Origin: Streptosporangiaceae bacterium
Lineage (GTDB): Bacteria > Actinomycetota > Actinomycetes > Streptosporangiales > Streptosporangiaceae
Assembly (NCBI GenBank): GCA_030040475.1
Contig: JASHTQ010000173.1
Coordinates: 1-5,361 of the forward strand
Direction: 5' to 3'
Length of the DNA stretch: 5,361 nucleotides
Part shown: in pieces, positions 5,345-5,361 of the stretch
Position numbering within the stretch: the first letter of the stretch is position 1
How the letters are laid out: each line of letters begins with the position of its first letter
Position numbers and translations under genes: made by a program
Notes under the pieces: generated by a model
The model's database searches: none
What the model was told of the DNA's origin: nothing
The model's input: the letters and a program-made list of their open reading frames with translations, nothing else

Positions 5345-5361
5345 TGAGCGCGGCCGGCCCG

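Overview
The window comes from a very GC-rich genome with strong G/C bias at third codon positions. Together with a SigE-family ECF sigma factor and a leaderless-type promoter (TAGGCT seven bases before an ATG), this points to an actinomycete (Streptomyces/Streptosporangiales/Frankia-like). The genus cannot be fixed from sequence alone.

Layout: positions 1-3607 (+ strand) carry three luciferase-like (LLM class) flavin-dependent monooxygenases. The first is cut by the left edge and is SsuD-like. The second overlaps it by ATGA (1048-1051) and is a LuxA-like LLM protein. The third (2306-3607) belongs to the NtaA/SnaA/DszA group and has its own promoter. Positions 3608-4067 are a 460-bp gap between convergent genes. 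It holds a hairpin, a pair of 25-bp repeats that can form a nested cruciform, a 9-bp triplicate, an exact 26-bp tandem duplication and one weak small reading frame. Positions 4068-5281 (- strand) hold a SigE-family ECF sigma factor and a single-pass membrane protein, translationally coupled (TGATG). The membrane protein is probably the regulator of the sigma factor.

How they work together: the three monooxygenases probably oxidise small organic compounds, perhaps organosulfur or related xenobiotics, using reduced flavin from a reductase that is not in the window. Genes 1 and 2 are one transcription unit; gene 3 appears independently switchable. The sigma/membrane-protein pair is a separate regulatory unit, and nothing in the sequence ties it to the monooxygenases.

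I found no convincing new system. The most unusual items are the nested repeat pair at 3835-3890, the exact 26-bp duplication abutting a stop codon, and a possible gene remnant opposite the gap between genes 2 and 3.
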